NCBI RefSeq assembly: GCF_001704115.1
Contig: NZ_CP016895.1
Coordinates: forward strand, 992,001-1,056,000
Origin: Acinetobacter larvae
Lineage (GTDB): Bacteria; Pseudomonadota; Gammaproteobacteria; Pseudomonadales; Moraxellaceae
Reading direction: 5' to 3'
DNA length: 64,000 nt
Shown here: positions 37,400-47,564 of the stretch, piece by piece
Layout of the letters: every line of letters starts with the position of its first letter
Position numbering within the stretch: the stretch's first letter is position 1
Notes under the pieces: generated by a model
What the model saw: only the letters and a program-made list of their open reading frames with translations
The model's database searches: none
Told to the model about the DNA's origin: nothing
Program-made: the position numbers and the translations under genes

Positions 37400-38392
37400 A
37401 TGAGTATTGAGCATATGCAGCATATTGTGATTAGTGAAGCAGGCGGAGCAGAAGTTTTGCTTTATGAAAATACAGCTATTCCACAGCCTGCTGCGGATGA
37501 AGTGCTGATTAAAGTACATGCTTTTGGCATTAATCGACCCGATATTTTACAGCGCCAAGGGCTTTATCCTATGCCTGCTGGTGTGACGGCGGTTCCAGGT
37601 TTGGAAGTCGCTGGTGTTGTTGCTGCTTGTGGTCATGCCGTGACGCAGTTTCAGCCCGGACAACGGGTTTTTGCATTGACCAATGGGGGCGGTTATGCGC
37701 AATATTGTGTTGTTCCAGCAAGTCAATGTTTGGCGACACCCGATCAATTAACAGATGTGCAAGCTGCTGCCATACCTGAAACATTCTTTACGGTATGGGC
37801 TAACCTGTTTGATATGGGAGCAGCAAAAGCGGGCGAAACGGTTCTAATACATGGTGGGGCAAGTGGTATTGGCACCACGGCATTGTTATTGTGTCAGGCT
37901 TTTGGAATTCGTAGTTTTGCGACGGTAGGGTCCGATGCTAAAGTACAAGCCCTCTCTACGCTAACGACAGCGATCAATTATAAAACACAAGATTTTGAGG
38001 CTGAAATCCTGGCAGCAACGCAGCAAGCGGGTGTTGATGTGATTTTAGATATGGTTGGTGCGCCGTATTTGGCTGCCAATTTAAAATTATTACGGCGTGA
38101 TGGACGTTTGGTTTATATTGCCTTTTTAGGCGGTGCCAAGGCTGCACAAGTGAGTTTAGGTGCGATTATGATGAAACGCCTAACCATTACGGGTTCCACC
38201 ATGCGTGCGCGCAACAGTGCGGAAAAAGCTTTGATTGCACAGCAGTTGCAACAGCATGTTGTACCACTTTGGCAGCAAGGACAGTGCTTACCGATGATTC
38301 ACCAATGTTTTGATTTTGATCAGATCCAACAAGCACATCAAGCGCTAGAGCAAGGCGATCATATCGGCAAAGTCGTTGTGCGTATTCACTAA
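37400..38392 (+). CDS. NAD(P)H quinone oxidoreductase (PIG3-type)
   Basis: This is a 330-aa zinc-free medium-chain dehydrogenase/reductase. The N-terminal domain has FGINRPDILQRQGLYPMPAG, typical of the PIG3/TP53I3 quinone reductase group. The nucleotide-binding segment VLIHGGASGIGTTALLLCQA is the Rossmann loop. It probably reduces quinones with NADPH. Start ATG 37400 has AAGGA upstream. The gene is monocistronic and ends at a bidirectional terminator. Confidence 0.88.
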   Translation: MSIEHMQHIVISEAGGAEVLLYENTAIPQPAADEVLIKVHAFGINRPDILQRQGLYPMPAGVTAVPGLEVAGVVAACGHAVTQFQPGQRVFALTNGGGYAQYCVVPASQCLATPDQLTDVQAAAIPETFFTVWANLFDMGAAKAGETVLIHGGASGIGTTALLLCQAFGIRSFATVGSDAKVQALSTLTTAINYKTQDFEAEILAATQQAGVDVILDMVGAPYLAANLKLLRRDGRLVYIAFLGGAKAAQVSLGAIMMKRLTITGSTMRARNSAEKALIAQQLQQHVVPLWQQGQCLPMIHQCFDFDQIQQAHQALEQGDHIGKVVVRIH

Positions 38393-38430
38393 CAATATAG
38401 TGTTTATGCAGAATAGTGCTTATACAGATC

Positions 38431-38464
38431 AAAATATCCGAGTATTGCATGCTCGGATATTTTA
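38431..38464. terminator. Bidirectional terminator between two convergent reductase genes
   Basis: AAAATATCCGAG pairs with CTCGGATATTTT around a nine-base loop, with A and T runs on both sides. It lies between the plus-strand quinone reductase and the convergent minus-strand reductase. Confidence 0.85.
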
Positions 38465-38492
38465 AAATGTTGATCATCATCTTGATGATGCG

Positions 38493-39518
38493 TTATGTTT
38501 CATCTTCTGTAAAACCTTCTAATACAATCTTGCCAATACTTTTACCTGTTTCAATGAGTTGGTGTGCTTGGCAAATATGTGTCACATTAATCGCGCCTAA
38601 ATGCTGTTGAATGGTACTTTGGATCTGACCTTTATCGAGAAGTTGCGCCATTTGATGCAGAATTTCACCTTGTAAATCCATATCCTCGGTCTGATAGACA
38701 CTGCGGCTAAACATTGATTCCCAATGTATTGCAACAGATTTGGCTTTAAACTTTAAGATATCAAAATGTTGTGGATCATCAATCAGTCCAATATGTCCTT
38801 GTGGGGCAATGAGCTGTACGATTTCATCAAAATGTTGATCTATGCCATTAATTGAAAAGATATATTGTGGCAAGGGCAGTCCGAGTGTTTGATATTGCTG
38901 CACCAAATCTTGACTATGATCAAGCACATAATCACTGCCTAAATCATATAGCCATTGTTGTGATTCAGGACGAGATGCTGTAGCAATAACAGTGAGTTGG
39001 GTGCGTGCTTTGAGCAGTTGCACCGCCAATGATCCAACACCCCCAGCTGCGCCAATCAGCAAAATCGTGGCTTTGGTACTGCTAAGAGGGTTGATTCTAA
39101 GTCGATCGAAAAGCATTTCCCAAGCTGTAATTGCAGTCAATGGAATGGCTGCTGCTTCTGCTAAGGTTAGGCTTTGTGGTTTGGTTGCGGCTATACGTTG
39201 ATCTACCAATTGATATTGTGCATAGCTGCCATCACGGTTAATGGTACCTGCATAATATACCCAGTCGCCAACTTCAAAATTAAAGACTTTATCACCGACA
39301 GCTTTGACTTGACCAACCGCATCACGACCCAGTATCTGCCATTGTTCATTATCGGCTGAGGTGCGTTGACGAACTTTAATATCAATAGGGTTGACTGAAA
39401 TCGCATGGACTTCGACCAATAAGTCATGACCTGTGGCGTGTGGAGTGTCTCGTTCAATACAATGAAATTCAGGTTGCTGATTATTTGTATATGGCTTTTT
39501 ATAAGCGATTGCTTTCAT
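38493..39518 (-). CDS. Zinc-type alcohol dehydrogenase-like oxidoreductase
   Basis: This is a 341-aa medium-chain dehydrogenase/reductase of the ZADH/QOR-like group. It begins MKAIAYKKPYTNNQQPEFHC, has VEVHAISVNPIDIKVRQ, and the Rossmann loop LIGAAGGVGSLAVQLLKA. The structural and catalytic zinc cysteines are not evident, so it is likely a zinc-free quinone or enone reductase despite the usual family name. It converges on another quinone reductase gene but belongs to a different subfamily. The substrate is unknown. Confidence 0.85.
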   Translation of the reverse strand: MKAIAYKKPYTNNQQPEFHCIERDTPHATGHDLLVEVHAISVNPIDIKVRQRTSADNEQWQILGRDAVGQVKAVGDKVFNFEVGDWVYYAGTINRDGSYAQYQLVDQRIAATKPQSLTLAEAAAIPLTAITAWEMLFDRLRINPLSSTKATILLIGAAGGVGSLAVQLLKARTQLTVIATASRPESQQWLYDLGSDYVLDHSQDLVQQYQTLGLPLPQYIFSINGIDQHFDEIVQLIAPQGHIGLIDDPQHFDILKFKAKSVAIHWESMFSRSVYQTEDMDLQGEILHQMAQLLDKGQIQSTIQQHLGAINVTHICQAHQLIETGKSIGKIVLEGFTEDET

Positions 39519-39663
39519 TATTTTCCCTTTAAGATCATAACAATGGGGCAGTTTATTCTGAATATATCAACATATAAACACCAACCGCTTAGACTAGCAA
39601 TTTTATTTCAGTTATTTTATGCGACAATAGTCCATTCTAATGCATCAACTGATGAGTATATTC

Positions 39664-40173
39664 ATGCAAGATCAAAGCACGTCCACCTTAAGCGATATTG
39701 AAATAGTCGATTTATTAACTGCGATGAAACAGGATCAATTGGATCTCGAAGCGCAAGAGCTTATTCGTGGTAGTAGTAAGGCTGGACGGCAAGAGGCTTT
39801 TAAACAAGCTCTATTGGTATTAAATCAAAGCTTTGAAGAAAAATTTTTAGAGGCTGTTGCCATCGCCTTGCAGCTTAATAGCACGCAATTAAAAAAAGTA
39901 CGTTATAAAAAAGACCGTATTCGTATTTTGAAAGCGAAAAATATCGATTATTTAAAAATTGATGGCGCAGAAACCGCACAAGTTTTAGCGCAAATTGCAC
40001 AAGCAATTAATTTCGAAGATGCTGTTGTCACACATGATTTGCATAATATCTTTCCATTTTGGAAAGAAGGTTGGCCAATGGTGCAATTTGATAATGCTTA
40101 TAAAATCTTGCAAGAAGATATTCAAATACATTATCAGGCATTATTAGATACTTTATTAATGCGTCATCCTTAA
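39664..40173 (+). CDS. Uncharacterised 169-aa protein
   Basis: I do not recognise a family. The protein is cytoplasmic by appearance and helix-rich at the N-terminus (IEIVDLLTAMKQDQLDLEAQ). It has a basic stretch LKKVRYKKDRIRILKAKNI and a C-terminal part FPFWKEGWPMVQFDNAYKIL with aromatic residues. Three ATG codons are possible (39640, 39652, 39664); I prefer 39664 because a GAG lies seven bases upstream, but this is weak. It stands alone between a reductase gene and a CitMHS transporter gene. Confidence 0.7.
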   Translation: MQDQSTSTLSDIEIVDLLTAMKQDQLDLEAQELIRGSSKAGRQEAFKQALLVLNQSFEEKFLEAVAIALQLNSTQLKKVRYKKDRIRILKAKNIDYLKIDGAETAQVLAQIAQAINFEDAVVTHDLHNIFPFWKEGWPMVQFDNAYKILQEDIQIHYQALLDTLLMRHP

Positions 40174-40336
40174 GAATGCATGAGCCATTCATGAGGCAAT
40201 ATTGTTTAATGCATTATTGTATTGTTTGAGTGGTCTAATACGTCGTCACAGCACACTGTAACTTAGTCTTGATCTTGAAGCAGCTTAGACATAATTTTTT
40301 ATCGAGCAGCTTTTTCTCAACCAATAGCTTTCAATA

Positions 40337-40372
40337 AAACAACCGCAGAATAATGATATCCAGCGGTTGTTT
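40337..40372 (-). terminator. Terminator-like hairpin after the CitMHS gene
   Basis: AAACAACCGC pairs with GCGGTTGTTT around a 16-base loop. On the minus strand TTTTATT follows, so it probably ends the CitMHS transcript. The long loop makes it moderate evidence. Confidence 0.5.
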
Positions 40373-40434
40373 GAAAGTCTTATCACAATTCATCTTATAT
40401 CTTTATATGAACAGATCAAAAGATATCAAGCATG

Positions 40435-41772
40435 TTATGACACCGAATACAATGGAATCATACCAAAGATTAGCGCTGCAAATAGCATCACAATACAGGT
40501 TAAGCTCGCCCATTTTAGGGTGAATTTCTGATGATCTCCCATTTCAATGGCAGCAAGACCGCATAATAAATAAGTCGAAGGAACCAAAGGTGAAAGTAAA
40601 TGTACTGGCTGACCAATTAAAGATGCACGTGCCATTTGTTCAGCACTAATACCATAATGACTTGCTGTATCTGCCAGTATTGGTAATACGCCAAAATAAA
40701 ATGCATCATTCGACATAAAGAATGTTAGTGGCATACTGAGTAATGCCGTGATGGGGGCTAAATAAGGTCCCATTTGTGTCGGAATAAGTGTAATAAGATT
40801 ATCTGACATGGCATCAATCATACCAGTACCGTCTAAAATACCGGTAAATACACCCGCAGCAAAGATAATGCCCACCACAGATAAGGCATTACCAGCGTGG
40901 TGTGCAATCAGTTTCTTCTGTAGGTCAATATCACGATAATTAATCACCAAGGCAAGGCAGAGCGCGATCATAAACAGTACGGCTAAAGGTAATACGCCGA
41001 GCATGAGTGTTATCATCAAAACAACCGTTAAACCTGCATTGAGCCAGCGTAAATGCGCGCGTTGTGCATTTGGATAATTTGATATTTGAATATCATCTCC
41101 ATGACTGACATCAAGTTCAATAATCCCTAAACGTTTGCGTTCAAAACGACCATACATATACGCTACTAATAAAATCCAAGCAATGGCAAATAACATGGCC
41201 GGAATCATGGGAACAAAAACATCGCTGGGATCTATTTTTAATGCACTGGCTGCACGTGCAGTTGGTCCGCCCCAAGGGGTAATATTCATAATGCCGCTAC
41301 AAATCATCATTAAGCACGCCATAATCAATGGACTCATCCCTAAACGACGATACAGCGGCAGCATGGCGGCAACACAGATCATATAGGTTGTTGAGCCATC
41401 GCCATCTAGGGAAACGATAAGACTCAATACAACTGTGCCAAGAGTGACTTTGAGCGGATCTCCTTTAACCTGCCTTAAAATCCATTTTACGCTTGGATCA
41501 AATAGTCCTGTATCAATCATGATTGCAAAATATAAGATGGCAAATAATAACATCACACCTGTCGGTGCCAGTTTCTTAATACCCTCTAACATCATCTGAC
41601 CAATACCATCGAGTTGAATATGATTCAAACTTTCAAAATAAAAGCCTAGACCATGGGCAATCAGTGCAAATAAAATGGGGATAATGATGAGTGCGATCAT
41701 TGCGCTTAAGCGTTTGCTCATGATGAGGTACATGAAGCAACAGATCATTGCGATTCCTAAAGTAGTAAGCAT
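40435..41772 (-). CDS. CitMHS-family citrate:proton/divalent-cation symporter
   Basis: This is a 445-aa membrane protein with about 12 helices of the CitMHS family, which imports citrate complexed to a divalent metal or with protons. LIVSLDGDGSTTYMICVAAM and NITPWGGPTARAASALKI are strongly conserved family segments. I start at ATG 41772, because AAGGA is six bases upstream; ATG 41778 would directly touch that site. No two-component system lies beside it, so its regulation is not visible. Metal preference cannot be read. Confidence 0.9.
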   Translation of the reverse strand: MLTTLGIAMICCFMYLIMSKRLSAMIALIIIPILFALIAHGLGFYFESLNHIQLDGIGQMMLEGIKKLAPTGVMLLFAILYFAIMIDTGLFDPSVKWILRQVKGDPLKVTLGTVVLSLIVSLDGDGSTTYMICVAAMLPLYRRLGMSPLIMACLMMICSGIMNITPWGGPTARAASALKIDPSDVFVPMIPAMLFAIAWILLVAYMYGRFERKRLGIIELDVSHGDDIQISNYPNAQRAHLRWLNAGLTVVLMITLMLGVLPLAVLFMIALCLALVINYRDIDLQKKLIAHHAGNALSVVGIIFAAGVFTGILDGTGMIDAMSDNLITLIPTQMGPYLAPITALLSMPLTFFMSNDAFYFGVLPILADTASHYGISAEQMARASLIGQPVHLLSPLVPSTYLLCGLAAIEMGDHQKFTLKWASLTCIVMLFAALIFGMIPLYSVS

Positions 41773-41778
41773 TGTCAT

Positions 41779-42152
41779 TCCTTTGATTTTTAGAGTGTAT
41801 AGGCAGTTTGCTTAACACGACTCTAAATTGTGTCTATGTGATTAATGATCTTTTGTTGTTGTAAAAGTTACGTTATGCATTTTAAAGATTATTAAGAAAA
41901 ATTAAATAAAAATATTATGATGTGATATTAAAAGCCATGCACATAGAAAATATATATATATATCAGCATCTTATGCTTGTGTTTTTGTGCAGGTAATGCT
42001 GTGTTTAAAAAAAATGACTTATATTTAGCCTATATAAGGCACAGAATGGGCGAGTAAGATAGTCTTTTAAATTATTTTAAGTGGCGAGAGGGAAGCGTAG
42101 AGCAAGCATGCAGCTTGCTCATTTTTAAAAATAACTAAATAGTATTTGTGGG
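41779..42152. other. AT-rich gap with an orphan hairpin
   Basis: This 374-bp region between the CitMHS gene and the CorC-like gene holds a short TA dinucleotide run (about 41951-41963) and a terminator-like hairpin at 42100-42126 pointing plus-ward, though no plus-strand gene precedes it. No open reading frame is supported. Confidence 0.5.
42100..42126 (+). terminator. Orphan plus-strand terminator-like hairpin
   Basis: GAGCAAGC pairs with GCTTGCTC around ATGCA and is followed by ATTTTT on the plus strand. The flanking genes are both on the minus strand, so it may end a small unannotated transcript or be incidental. Confidence 0.45.
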
Positions 42153-43487
42153 TTAAGACTCTTTTTCTTGCTGTTGTTCAATTTCTTCATCTGCTTGTTT
42201 AATTAAGCGTGTGACCAACAGTTGATCAATTCGATAATGATCGACATCAACGACCTCAAATTTATAATCCCCAAAAATGACAATATCTGCGGGACGTGGA
42301 ATCTTACGCAGTTTATACATCATAAAACCAGCCAAAGTTTCATAATTTTCATCATCTGGCATTTCATCAATTTCTAAGGCGTGTTGTAAGTCTTCAATCG
42401 GCGTACTGCCTTCGATTAACCATGAGTTAGCATCACGTTGAATAATCTGCTGCTCTTCTTCAATAGGTGTTACCCAATCACCCATGACCGTAATCATAAT
42501 ATCAGATAGGGTAATCACCCCAACGACCAGAGCATATTCATTAATCACAACAGCAAATTTTTCTTTGGTGGTGCGAAAACGATCTAGCACTTCAGATAAG
42601 GTCAAGGTATCGGGGATGGTTAAAACATTACGTATCGTTGATTCATTAAGTTGATTAATTTTTTGGTTATTTAAAATACGAACCAAAATATCTTTGGCAT
42701 CAACATAACCGATCACTTGATCAATTTGCTCATTACATACTAAAAACTTTGAAAAGGGGAATTCAGCCAATTTTTGCCGAATACTTTCTTCAGACTCATT
42801 TAGGGTAAAATACACCACATTCTCACGTGTGGTCATACTAGAAGGTACATTACGTTCTTCAAGTTCAAAAACATTTTCAATAAAATGATGTTCTTGTTTT
42901 TGTAATACCCCAGATTGCGCACCATCATTCATGATGGCTGAAATATCATCGAAGGTTAAACTTTCATCACGACGTGTATCTACTTTAAATAATCTAAAAA
43001 TTGCATTGGCAATTAAGTTAATAATCCAAGCCAGCGGTTTACAAACACGAATAAACACTAATATTGGATTCACTACAGCAATGGCAAGTTTTTCGGGCAT
43101 GATCATGGCCAAGCGTTTGGGCATAAGATCTGCAAATAAAATAAATAATGTGGTTACACATAAGAAAGATAGACCAAATCCGATTGAATCTGCCCATGGT
43201 CCTTGATAGAAATAATCAACAGCCTCATAGAAATAAGGTCGTAATGAGGACTCCCCAACAATCCCCCCTAAAATCGCTACGGCATTTACACCGATTTGCG
43301 TTGCGGCAAAAAAATATGCTGAATTTTCTTGTAATTGAATAACTTTGTTGGCGCGGTCATCGCCCTGTTCTGCAAGTAATTTAAGTTTGACTTTACGAGA
43401 TCCAGCAATTGCGATTTCAGATAAGGAAAGAAAAAATGAACTCGACACCAGAAATAGCAGTATTAAAATGCTTTGGAAAATATCCAT
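42153..43487 (-). CDS. CNNM/CorC-type membrane protein (DUF21 plus CBS, HlyC/TlyC family)
   Basis: This is a 444-aa protein with an N-terminal DUF21 domain of about four helices (residues 1-150), two CBS domains (around 200-330, with VIGYVDAKDILVRIL and VVGVITLSDIMITVMG) and a C-terminal CorC_HlyC domain (EDLQHALEIDEMPDDENYET). Members are linked to Mg2+/Co2+ or polyamine export and envelope tolerance; older records call them hemolysins, which is misleading. It is closest in layout to YtfL/PaeA-type proteins. It is transcribed alone. Confidence 0.88.
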   Translation of the reverse strand: MDIFQSILILLFLVSSSFFLSLSEIAIAGSRKVKLKLLAEQGDDRANKVIQLQENSAYFFAATQIGVNAVAILGGIVGESSLRPYFYEAVDYFYQGPWADSIGFGLSFLCVTTLFILFADLMPKRLAMIMPEKLAIAVVNPILVFIRVCKPLAWIINLIANAIFRLFKVDTRRDESLTFDDISAIMNDGAQSGVLQKQEHHFIENVFELEERNVPSSMTTRENVVYFTLNESEESIRQKLAEFPFSKFLVCNEQIDQVIGYVDAKDILVRILNNQKINQLNESTIRNVLTIPDTLTLSEVLDRFRTTKEKFAVVINEYALVVGVITLSDIMITVMGDWVTPIEEEQQIIQRDANSWLIEGSTPIEDLQHALEIDEMPDDENYETLAGFMMYKLRKIPRPADIVIFGDYKFEVVDVDHYRIDQLLVTRLIKQADEEIEQQQEKES

Positions 43488-43773
43488 ACCTCACCTGTCT
43501 CTTTAAAATCATGCTTTACAACGATGTACGATAGTACAGACCACCAGTTGCTACATTCACCAATCTATTTCATTTAATTTTGCTTGGTCAGTAGTAAATA
43601 TATGATTCTATTGAGTATAAATAGTTTTGATACCATGTAGTATAATTTCTTCATTTTAAAGAAATTTCTGTTTGATTATCGCATAATACAATGAAGATAT
43701 AAAATAATTTATCGAGGCTTGATCTGCCTATTGCAAAGTTTAGATCAAGCCAGCATAGATTTTTATAAATGGA

Positions 43774-44775
43774 TCAATAAAAAGCATGTGGAGGTTGTGA
43801 ATTACTATTATTTAATAGATATTCACGTTGTTCTTCTTCAATCATTTGTCGTGCGACATATAAGATCAATTGGCGTAACCAACGATGGGCAGGATGATGA
43901 TGTAATAAAGGGCACCATGCCATTTTAAGTTCAAACTCTGGAATATAAAATGGTGGATCTTTAATCATCAGATTACTATTTTTAGCTTGAAGCCGAGCAA
44001 TACGTGAGGGCAGTGTTGCAATTAAGTCAACATTGGCTGCCAATAATGCTGGCATTTGATAATGTCGCGTAAACACAGAAATTTTACGTTTTTGACCAAT
44101 ACGATCCAAAGCTTGATCAATCCAGCCTAAACCTGCTTGTTTTTCAGGATTTACCCCAAAACCAACGCCCATGCCTGTTTTAGATACCCAAATATGTTGT
44201 GCATCTAAATAACTTTTCAGATTAAGGTTGTTACTAGCAGGATGTTTGTTATTTAAAATACATGAAAAGCTATCGCGCCATACCAATACTTGGTGAAAAC
44301 TTTGTGGTATTTCATTAAAACGGTTAATGGCAAGATCAACTTTACCTTGCTCCATATCACGATATGACACATCGCTGGGCGTAAGAAAATCAAGTACAAC
44401 ATTGGGTGCTTCTGAACGTAAGGCTTTGATTAAGCGAGGTACAAGCGTAGCTTCAGCATAATCAGAGGTCATGATCCTAAATACACGGTTACTGGTATAA
44501 GGACGGAACTCTGTTCTAGGTTCCAAAATCATTGATAAATCAGACAATGCATCGCGAATTCGAGGCTGCAATTCCAGTGCCCGTTCAGTCGGGGTCATCC
44601 CTTCTGATGAGCGAATAAGTAGAGGATCATTAAATAAATTACGTAAACGGCGTAAAATATTACTCATAGCGGGTTGGGTGACCCCCAACTGCTCCGCAGC
44701 ACGTGTTACGTTTTTTTCTCTCAATAAAACATCTAAGTAAATTAAAAGATTAAGATCGACCCGCTCCAGATTCAT
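43774..44775 (-). CDS. LysR-family transcriptional regulator (NodD/PcaQ-like layout)
   Basis: This is a 333-aa LysR regulator. It starts MNLERVDLNLLIYLDVLLRE and carries the helix-turn-helix NVTRAAEQLGVTQPAMSNIL, then RRLRNLFNDPLL, a form common in the NodD/LeuO subgroup. The C-terminal tail (about residues 315-333) is low complexity, with NNSNSQPPH. It is divergent from aceA with a 538-base gap, so control of isocitrate lyase is possible but not shown. A hairpin at 43714-43751 may end its transcript. Confidence 0.85.
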   Translation of the reverse strand: MNLERVDLNLLIYLDVLLREKNVTRAAEQLGVTQPAMSNILRRLRNLFNDPLLIRSSEGMTPTERALELQPRIRDALSDLSMILEPRTEFRPYTSNRVFRIMTSDYAEATLVPRLIKALRSEAPNVVLDFLTPSDVSYRDMEQGKVDLAINRFNEIPQSFHQVLVWRDSFSCILNNKHPASNNLNLKSYLDAQHIWVSKTGMGVGFGVNPEKQAGLGWIDQALDRIGQKRKISVFTRHYQMPALLAANVDLIATLPSRIARLQAKNSNLMIKDPPFYIPEFELKMAWCPLLHHHPAHRWLRQLILYVARQMIEEEQREYLLNNSNSQPPHAFY

Positions 44776-45313
44776 AAAATAAATACCGAAAATAAAATCC
44801 TGAAATCATTTTGAATTATGCCATAATTTATGCGTTTTTGCTCAAAGCTGCTTAAAAAAATTATTCAATAGGATGAAAGTTTCTGTTGATAAGGGGTTGA
44901 GCATTTTATTTAAAGCAATTTAGAGTCGTTTTTGGTAAAAAGTAGACCACAGTATTGCTGAATTAATCACCAAAAAAAAGTTGTTATCTTGATTTTATTA
45001 AAAGTCATTCAGACTAAGGTCTAATCCCTCTAAAATAGGTTTTGCTTAATAAATAAGCAGTTTTATGTCATTTTTATTAAAAATAAATTTTTATAAAACA
45101 ATGGAGTATCTTTGTTAATCCTAACTATAATACGACTTTTATCTATACATTTTTAAAATAAATAGTGAAGATTAGCCTAGGATATTGGATTAATTTCCGC
45201 GCTGACACTAAGCTGTGTTCATACCAATGCGGTGTGTTAAATCTAAGCAAATAACTTACTAAAGATTTACCCCATCTATTGATGCAATCCTAAATTATAT
45301 AAAGGGAAATATC
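44776..45313. other. Long divergent intergenic region LysR / aceA
   Basis: These 538 AT-rich bases must contain the aceA and LysR promoters. I see no open reading frame, no clear palindrome and no RNA structure that I would defend. Confidence 0.45.
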
Positions 45314-46915
45314 ATGGCTAATTATCAAACAGCGATTGATGCAATCCGCGAATTAAAAGCGAAATTTGGCAATACTTGGGCGGACATTAGCGCAGAAGAC
45401 GCTGCACGTATGCAATTGCAAAACCGTTTCAAAACGGGTTTAGACATTGCTAAATACACCGCTGCAATTATGCGTCGTGATATGGCTGAATATGATGCTG
45501 ACTCAAGCCAATATACCCAATCATTAGGCTGCTGGCATGGTTTCATTGCACAACAAAAGATGATTGCCAACAAAAAATACTTTGGTACAACCAATAAACG
45601 TTATATCTATCTATCAGGCTGGATGGTTGCTGCGCTTCGTTCAGAATTTGGTCCACTACCAGACCAATCTATGCATGAAAAAACTTCTGTTCCTGCATTA
45701 ATTGAAGAAATCTACACTTTCTTACGTCAAGCTGATGCCAAAGAATTAAATGATTTATTCCGCGCATTGAAAAAAGCTCAAGATGCTGGCGATGAAGCAC
45801 AAGTTAAAGCGATTACAGATAAAATCGATAACTTTGAAACACATGTTGTACCAATTATTGCAGATATCGATGCTGGTTTTGGTAATGAAGAAGCGACTTA
45901 TTTACTTGCTAAGAAAATGATTGAAGCAGGTGCATGTGCACTGCAAATCGAAAACCAAGTATCTGATGCAAAACAATGTGGTCACCAAGCTGGTAAAGTA
46001 ACTGTACCGCATGAAGACTTTATTGCTAAGATCCATGCACTACGTTATGCCTTCTTAGAAATGGGTCTAGATGATGGTATCATCGTGGCACGTACTGACT
46101 CTGAAGGTGCGGATTTAACTCAAAAAATCCCAGTTGTGAAAGAGCCAGGTGATATTGCTTCTAAATATATCAGCTATTTAGATACGACTGAAATTGATAT
46201 CTCAGAAGCGAAAGAAGATGAGATTCTGATTAAACGTGATGGTAAATTACACCGTCCTAAACGTTTGGCATCTGGTTTATATCAATTCCGTGAAGGTACA
46301 CAAATTGATCGCGTAGTACTTGACTGTATTACCAGTTTACAAAACGGTGCAGATCTACTTTGGATCGAAACAGCTACACCAAACGTAGATGAAATTGCAC
46401 ACATGGTGAACCGTGTGAAAGAAGTTGTTCCAAATGCGAAGCTTGTTTATAACAACAGCCCATCATTTAACTGGACACTCAACTTCCGTCAACAAGCTTA
46501 TGACCGTTTTGTTGCTGAAGGTCGTGACGTATCTGCGTATGACCGTGCTAAATTAATGAGCGCAGAGTATGACGATACCGAATTAGCGAAAGAAGCAGAT
46601 GAGAAAGTACGTACATTCCAAGCAGATGCATCGCGTGAAGCGGGTGTATTCCATCACTTGATTACATTACCGACTTACCATACTGCTGCATTGTCTACAC
46701 ATGAGTTAGCGCAAGGTTACTTTGGTAATGAAGGAATGCTTGCTTATGTTGCTGGCGTACAACGTAAAGAAATTCGTGGCACGATCGCATGTGTTAAGCA
46801 CCAAGCGATGGCTGGTTCAGACATCGGTGACGATCACAAAGAAATCTTTGCTGGCGACAATGCATTGAAAGCTGGTGATGACAGTAAAAACACCATGAAC
46901 CAATTCTCTAACTAA
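45314..46915 (+). CDS. aceA: Isocitrate lyase (large form)
   Basis: This 533-aa enzyme of the glyoxylate shunt cleaves isocitrate to succinate and glyoxylate, allowing growth on acetate, fatty acids or alkanes. The active-site loop is DAKQCGHQAGK (KQCGH here, compared with KKCGH in E. coli). IIADIDAGFGNEEATY binds Mg2+/substrate, and YNNSPSFNW is conserved. At 533 residues it is the longer form found in Acinetobacter and Pseudomonas rather than the 434-aa E. coli type. AAGGG precedes the ATG, and a strong terminator follows. Confidence 0.96.
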   Translation: MANYQTAIDAIRELKAKFGNTWADISAEDAARMQLQNRFKTGLDIAKYTAAIMRRDMAEYDADSSQYTQSLGCWHGFIAQQKMIANKKYFGTTNKRYIYLSGWMVAALRSEFGPLPDQSMHEKTSVPALIEEIYTFLRQADAKELNDLFRALKKAQDAGDEAQVKAITDKIDNFETHVVPIIADIDAGFGNEEATYLLAKKMIEAGACALQIENQVSDAKQCGHQAGKVTVPHEDFIAKIHALRYAFLEMGLDDGIIVARTDSEGADLTQKIPVVKEPGDIASKYISYLDTTEIDISEAKEDEILIKRDGKLHRPKRLASGLYQFREGTQIDRVVLDCITSLQNGADLLWIETATPNVDEIAHMVNRVKEVVPNAKLVYNNSPSFNWTLNFRQQAYDRFVAEGRDVSAYDRAKLMSAEYDDTELAKEADEKVRTFQADASREAGVFHHLITLPTYHTAALSTHELAQGYFGNEGMLAYVAGVQRKEIRGTIACVKHQAMAGSDIGDDHKEIFAGDNALKAGDDSKNTMNQFSN

Positions 46916-46930
46916 GTTTAGATTGGATTA

Positions 46931-46963
46931 AAAATAACCCGCTCTTTTGAGCGGGTTATTTTT
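46931..46963 (+). terminator. Terminator after aceA
   Basis: AAAATAACCCGCTC pairs with GAGCGGGTTATTTT around a TTTT loop, with a T-run after the stem. It starts 16 bases after the aceA stop. Confidence 0.92.
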
Positions 46964-47048
46964 ACGAAAAGATTTAGCAGAAAATAATCATTGGCAATAA
47001 ATAATCGCTTGCCAGTAATATATTTCAAATAATGGCTTAGAAGAATAA

Positions 47049-47564
47049 TTAATTCTGTTTTTGTAACACGTATAGCTCAGCCATACTTCCTTCTATTTTT
47101 TTACCATCGCTATCTAATGCATATAAAGCATTTTCAGCCACAAAATATTGACGATCAGCACCAGTTTTATCTAATTGAATAACGGTACCAGCTTTATCAA
47201 AGTTAAATTTACCTTGAGTTTTAAATGCTTTATCGTCTTTACCCAGATAAGTTTCTGACATTTCATAACGTTGATCAGGGTAGAGAGTCAGTTCTGTAGC
47301 GATACCACTACAGTCTGCACAAGGTAATTGGGCGATATATTTACCATCCCAATCTAGACTCGTTTGTGCATTATCACCAGTGGCCACAACGTGAGAAGCC
47401 GTAGTTGTGACAAGCTCACTGGCGCTGCTTTGAATTGCTTGGCTAGCAACAACAGTAGATACAGCCGCAGAGCTTTCTTGTTGTTGTGAATTAGATTGTT
47501 GTGAATTGGAGCAAGCCAAAAGCATGAATGAACAGAGGGGGAGACAAAGTAAGGTCTTTTTCAT
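47049..47564 (-). CDS. NlpE-like lipoprotein
   Basis: This is a 171-aa lipoprotein. The signal ends in the lipobox LLAC (Cys18), followed by a Gln/Ser-rich linker to about residue 65. It then has an NlpE N-terminal-type domain with the metal-linked motif PCADCSGIATELTLYPDQRY. NlpE in E. coli is an outer-membrane sensor for the Cpx stress response and copper; here only the first domain is present. AGGA lies six bases before the ATG. A role in copper or surface sensing is inferred from the family. Confidence 0.82.
   Translation of the reverse strand: MKKTLLCLPLCSFMLLACSNSQQSNSQQQESSAAVSTVVASQAIQSSASELVTTTASHVVATGDNAQTSLDWDGKYIAQLPCADCSGIATELTLYPDQRYEMSETYLGKDDKAFKTQGKFNFDKAGTVIQLDKTGADRQYFVAENALYALDSDGKKIEGSMAELYVLQKQN

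Noticed and set aside
41951..41963. TA dinucleotide run as a phase-variation tract
   Set aside because: It is short and lies in non-coding DNA more than 150 bases from any start codon, so a switching role is not supported.
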